Assembly: GCF_017301635.1 (NCBI RefSeq) | Contig: NZ_CP071091.1 | Span: 835,001-899,000 of the forward strand | Origin: Myxococcus landrumus | Lineage (GTDB): Bacteria; Myxococcota; Myxococcia; Myxococcales; Myxococcaceae | Length of the DNA: 64,000 nt | Direction of reading: 5' to 3' | The notes under the pieces: model-generated | The model's input: the letters and a program-made list of their open reading frames with translations, nothing else | What the model was told of the DNA's origin: nothing | Databases searched by the model: none | In this document: positions 61,203 to 64,000 of the stretch, piece after piece | Numbering within the stretch: the first letter of the stretch is position 1 | How the letters are laid out: each line of letters begins with the position of its first letter | Made by a program: the position numbers and the translations under genes

Positions 61203-62639
61203 TTGACGTCCTACAACCTCGCTCGAACGGTGCAGCGGACGCGGTGGAAATCCCCTCAGCCCCTGGGACTGTGGTGTGCGCTTGGGGTCGGGTTGGGTGC
61301 GGCGACGTCACATGCGTCGGCGTTCCAGATTGAGGCGCGGACCGAGGCGCAGGCGTACCAGATTCGTTCGTGGCGTGGCAGCTCGTCGGATGAGCCGGTG
61401 TTGCTTCCTCGGCGGCGAATCGTCCAGTACCTGGGCCTCAACGCCTTCGAGCTCGCGACCGGTCAGGACCTGGGCTTCGAGTCCAACATGCGCATCTGGG
61501 CGGACTTCGGTCTGCCCAAGGGTGAGGCCGAGCGCATTGATGGGTTGAAGTCCGAGGACGCGGAGCTGCTGCACGCCTACGTGCGCTACGCGGCCGGTGG
61601 CTTCGAGGGCCGACTGGGACGGCAGATCTACGCGGACGTGTCGGACATCCTCGCGTTCGATGGGCTGCGCGCGCGCTACGTGACCAGGCTCGGGCTTGGC
61701 GCGGAGGTGTACGGCGGCCTGTGGGTGACGGGCGCGGGCTTCCTCGGGTCGTCCGTGTATCAGCCGGACGGGACGCGGGAGAGTGGGGGCCGGAACCTCG
61801 ACTCGGGCCTGGAGGTGACGACAGCGGAGCTGGAGCCCGTCTTCGGAGCGAAGCTGCTCCTCGAGGATGTGAAGGGCTTCAACGCGTCGGTCGGCTATCG
61901 CAAGGCGATGGTGGACGGGAAGACGGACTTGGAGCGTGCCACGGTGGAGGCGCGCTACGGACGCGGGTTGGGGCTGAACGTCCTGGCGGGCGTGGACTAC
62001 GACGTGCTGAAGGGCGACGTCGCGCAGGTGCGCACCCAGTTGCGCTGGGATGACACGCGCTTCGCGGTGACGGCCGAGGCGCTGCGGCTGTCGCCCGTGC
62101 TGTCCGCGGATTCCATCTGGTACTACTTCGCGTGGGCGCCTCGGGACGAAGCGCGGCTGCGCGTGGATGTGTTCACTCCGGGCCCGCTGCGCTTCTACGT
62201 GCAGGGCCTGGGGAGCAAGTACAACGAGAACGTTAATCCGGACCTGGCCCTCGCGGCCTACGTCGACGCGGAGGGCGCGCCGGAGTCCACCAGCGTCGGA
62301 GGCTCGGCGGGAACGGCGTGGCGCTCGGGGTCGTTCCGGTCGGCGTTGGATGTGACGTACCGGACGGGCTACGGCGGGGACCAACTCTGGGCGGACCTCA
62401 CCGGGGGCTACAGCTTCGACCGGGAGCGCATCACGCTGGACGCGCGAGTGTCCTTCGCGCGCATCTTCGACAGCTTCAACGCGCGGCTGGGCGGCAACTT
62501 CTATGGCGCCCAGGTCTGGGCCAGCCGTGCGCTGACTCGCGCGGCCCGGCTCTCGCTGGTGGTGGAGCAGAACGTCAACCCCTTCTCTGATTCGGACACG
62601 AAGGGCTTTCTCCTCTTCGACCTGAAGGCGAGCTTGTAG
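61203..62639 (+). CDS. Outer-membrane beta-barrel protein paired with multihaem cytochrome
   Basis: A protein of 478 residues. The start at TTG 61203 is uncertain; a GTG at 61230 is next. A signal peptide (LGLWCALGVGLGAATSHASA) precedes about 20 amphipathic strands (for example FGLPKGEAERIDGLK turns, RFAVTAEALRLSPVLSADS, ARLRVDVFTPGPLRFYVQG) and the end LLFDLKASL, with a hydrophobic C-terminus as in outer-membrane proteins. Its stop (TAG) is immediately followed by the ATG of the 13-haem gene. The pair resembles a porin-cytochrome conduit, but the barrel family itself was not recognised. Confidence 0.7.
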   Translation: MTSYNLARTVQRTRWKSPQPLGLWCALGVGLGAATSHASAFQIEARTEAQAYQIRSWRGSSSDEPVLLPRRRIVQYLGLNAFELATGQDLGFESNMRIWADFGLPKGEAERIDGLKSEDAELLHAYVRYAAGGFEGRLGRQIYADVSDILAFDGLRARYVTRLGLGAEVYGGLWVTGAGFLGSSVYQPDGTRESGGRNLDSGLEVTTAELEPVFGAKLLLEDVKGFNASVGYRKAMVDGKTDLERATVEARYGRGLGLNVLAGVDYDVLKGDVAQVRTQLRWDDTRFAVTAEALRLSPVLSADSIWYYFAWAPRDEARLRVDVFTPGPLRFYVQGLGSKYNENVNPDLALAAYVDAEGAPESTSVGGSAGTAWRSGSFRSALDVTYRTGYGGDQLWADLTGGYSFDRERITLDARVSFARIFDSFNARLGGNFYGAQVWASRALTRAARLSLVVEQNVNPFSDSDTKGFLLFDLKASL

Positions 62640-63824
62640 ATGCTTCACCGCCAGAACCGACACGTCCTGCTCGCCCTGGCCGCGCTCGCCACGCTGGTGG
62701 GCGCGGGTGTTGCCTGGGCCGCCACGGCCCGCGAGCGCAGCCTCGCCGTCTACCCGCCTCAGCATGTGCCGCTGCGCTTCGACCATGCCCAGCACCTGGA
62801 GGCGGGGGCCGAGTGCGCGACGTGTCACGACGCGGCCCGCGCCAGCACGTCCCCCAAGGACCGCAACCTCCCCGGCCACGAGGAGTGCGGCACGTGCCAC
62901 GACATCGAGGAGGGCCGGAAGGGCAAGCCCACGGCCCCGCCGTCGAGCTGCAACACCTGTCACCCCGGCTTCGACGCCACGGTGCGCAAGGAGCCCGCGA
63001 AGCTGTCGATGCCCGCGGCGAACCTGCACTTCAGCCACCAGCAGCACGTGGAGAAGAAGGTGGAGTGCTCGGTGTGCCACGGCGAGATGAAGGACGTGAA
63101 GCTCGCCACGCGCAACCAGCTGCCGAAGATGTCCACGTGCTTCAAGTGCCACGATGGCAGCGCGGCCTCCAACACGTGCGCGACGTGCCATCCCTCGGAG
63201 CCCTCGGGACGGCTGCGGCTGGCCTTTGATTCGGGGCTGTTGCGGCCCATGCAGGGCAACCCGCTGGGCATGGACCACGGGCCGCGCTTCGAGTTCAACC
63301 ATGGCAGCCGCGCGTCGACGGACCGGATGACGTGTCTGCAGTGCCACAGCGAGACCTCCTGCCAGACGTGCCACGACGGCATGCAGAAGCCGCTGTCCAT
63401 CCACCCGAACGACTACATCACGCTGCACCCGGTGCAGGCGCGGACGAACTCTCCGCGCTGCGAGAGCTGCCACCGCGCGCAGTCCTTCTGCGTCGCGTGC
63501 CACGAGCGGTCCGGGGTGGGGATGGACGCGGACAAGTCGCTGCGCTCCCGCAACGTGAAGGTCCACCCGGACTACCGCTCGTGGGTGGAGTTGCCCGGGC
63601 CTCAGCACCACGGCATCGCGGCCTCACGTGACTTGACGAGCTGCATCTCCTGCCACCGCGAGGAGTCCTGCATGAGCTGCCACTCCGAGCTGTCCTCGCG
63701 GCGTCAAATCAATCCGCATCCCGCGGGCTTCGCGCAGTCGTGCAAGAAGCTGGCGTCGGCGAATGACCGTGCCTGCCTCAAGTGCCACTCCACGGAGAGC
63801 CTGGCGCAGAAGGGGTGCCGGTGA
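62640..63824 (+). CDS. Exported multihaem cytochrome c (13 CXXCH motifs)
   Basis: A protein of 394 residues with an N-terminal signal/anchor (LLALAALATLVGAGVAWAAT). Thirteen CXXCH haem motifs are counted: CATCH, CGTCH, CNTCH, CSVCH, CFKCH, CATCH, CLQCH, CQTCH, CESCH, CVACH, CISCH, CMSCH and CLKCH. Many extra His (LRFDHAQHLE, LHFSHQQHVE, FEFNHGS) can be bis-His ligands, as in NapC/decahaem-type electron carriers. It probably carries electrons across the periplasm to or from the barrel protein. Haem attachment would use the Ccm genes in this window. Its stop overlaps the next start (TGATG). Confidence 0.88.
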   Translation: MLHRQNRHVLLALAALATLVGAGVAWAATARERSLAVYPPQHVPLRFDHAQHLEAGAECATCHDAARASTSPKDRNLPGHEECGTCHDIEEGRKGKPTAPPSSCNTCHPGFDATVRKEPAKLSMPAANLHFSHQQHVEKKVECSVCHGEMKDVKLATRNQLPKMSTCFKCHDGSAASNTCATCHPSEPSGRLRLAFDSGLLRPMQGNPLGMDHGPRFEFNHGSRASTDRMTCLQCHSETSCQTCHDGMQKPLSIHPNDYITLHPVQARTNSPRCESCHRAQSFCVACHERSGVGMDADKSLRSRNVKVHPDYRSWVELPGPQHHGIAASRDLTSCISCHREESCMSCHSELSSRRQINPHPAGFAQSCKKLASANDRACLKCHSTESLAQKGCR

Positions 63825-64000
63825 TGCGTGCCTCAGGACTGTTGGGGCTCGCGGCGCTCGCCGTGACGTGTCTCTCTGCCTGCCTGGAGCCAGGAGATCC
63901 CATCTACCCCGAGCGCGACTCGGTGCGGCCCAGGGTTGTGTCCACCGAGCCCGGCTCGGGCGAAGTCCTCGCCGCGGGCGCACCCATGCGCATCACGTTC
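63824..64000 (+). CDS. Ig-like (SbsA-type) lipoprotein, 3' truncated
   Basis: The ATG at 63824 overlaps the stop of the cytochrome gene (TGATG), and the frame runs off the window end. The 59 visible residues start with a lipoprotein signal (LGLAALAVTCLSAC) and then EPGDPIYPERDSVRPRVVST-EPGSGEVLAAGAPMRITF, the start of a bacterial Ig-like SbsA domain. It is coupled to the 13-haem gene, so it is probably a surface-exposed part of the same complex. Confidence 0.6.
   Translation, partial: MRASGLLGLAALAVTCLSACLEPGDPIYPERDSVRPRVVSTEPGSGEVLAAGAPMRITF

Noticed and set aside
61308..63611. 767-residue antisense open frame across the barrel and 13-haem genes
   Set aside because: Shadow of two strongly supported plus-strand genes; its composition is typical of high-GC antisense frames.

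Overview
The window is high-GC DNA with dense, tightly packed genes, many GTG starts and 1-4 base ATGA/GTGA overlaps. Several signs point to a predatory/social delta-proteobacterium of the Myxococcales (Myxococcus/Corallococcus/Cystobacter type): many lipoproteins, eukaryote-like kinase folds, Oar-like outer-membrane receptors, a G8-domain secreted protein and FemAB-like acetyltransferases. This placement is inferred from gene content; no rRNA or marker gene was available to prove it. No tRNA, rRNA, CRISPR array, transposase or prophage module was recognised.

Layout. 1-3061 (+): the end of a surface-polysaccharide-type operon (acetyltransferase, DegT-like protein, acetyltransferase). 3130-9486 (-): secreted or lipidated proteins, namely a G8/beta-helix lipoprotein, a mono-haem cytochrome lipoprotein, a protein with two papain-like Cys/His/(Asp or Asn) modules and a small Cys-rich lipoprotein. 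9562-11031 (-): ccmI and ccmH. 11214-24103: an accessory block with twin serine hydrolases, a pre-toxin-like protein, a three-frameshift pseudogene, two tandem Oar-like receptors and a leucine-rich protein. 24125-30892 (-): a zinc-ribbon membrane protein and ccmABCDEFG. The accessory block therefore separates ccmHI from ccmA-G. 31208-36851 (+): a polysaccharide cluster with deacetylase, flippase, hexapeptide acetyltransferase and two glycosyltransferases. 36909-41753 (-): thiS-thiG-thiE-like followed by three membrane/DUF genes (DUF4129, DUF4350 type). 41867-46598 (+): small membrane protein, two cytochrome-like lipoproteins with a CX3CH motif, a coiled-coil lipoprotein, a degenerate kinase and an M19 dipeptidase. 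46636-49828 (+): a Cys-rich lipoprotein, then a coupled pair of a TROVE-like/vWA protein and an HTH-tailed unknown. 49840-54847: hydrolase, CorA transporter, helical unknown, HAD phosphatase and an RlmI-like rRNA methyltransferase. 54954-56866 (-): a lipase-fold protein followed by two small paralogues that look like secretion chaperones. 57144-61182: a degenerate hydrolase, a membrane-anchored subtilisin, a small protein and a CPBP protease. 61203-64000 (+): an outer-membrane barrel, a 13-haem cytochrome and the start of an Ig-like lipoprotein.

How they fit together. A complete System I cytochrome c maturation set (ccmA-I) is present, and so are several likely clients: the 13-haem protein with its barrel, the mono-haem lipoprotein and the two CX3CH lipoproteins. 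Two surface-polysaccharide loci flank the ccm genes. The best candidates for something new are the lipase/chaperone-like operon (54954-56866), the TROVE-like vWA pair (47187-49828), the CX3CH lipoproteins (42277-43420) and the barrel/13-haem cluster at the right edge. All functions are inferred from sequence reading alone; no database search was run.
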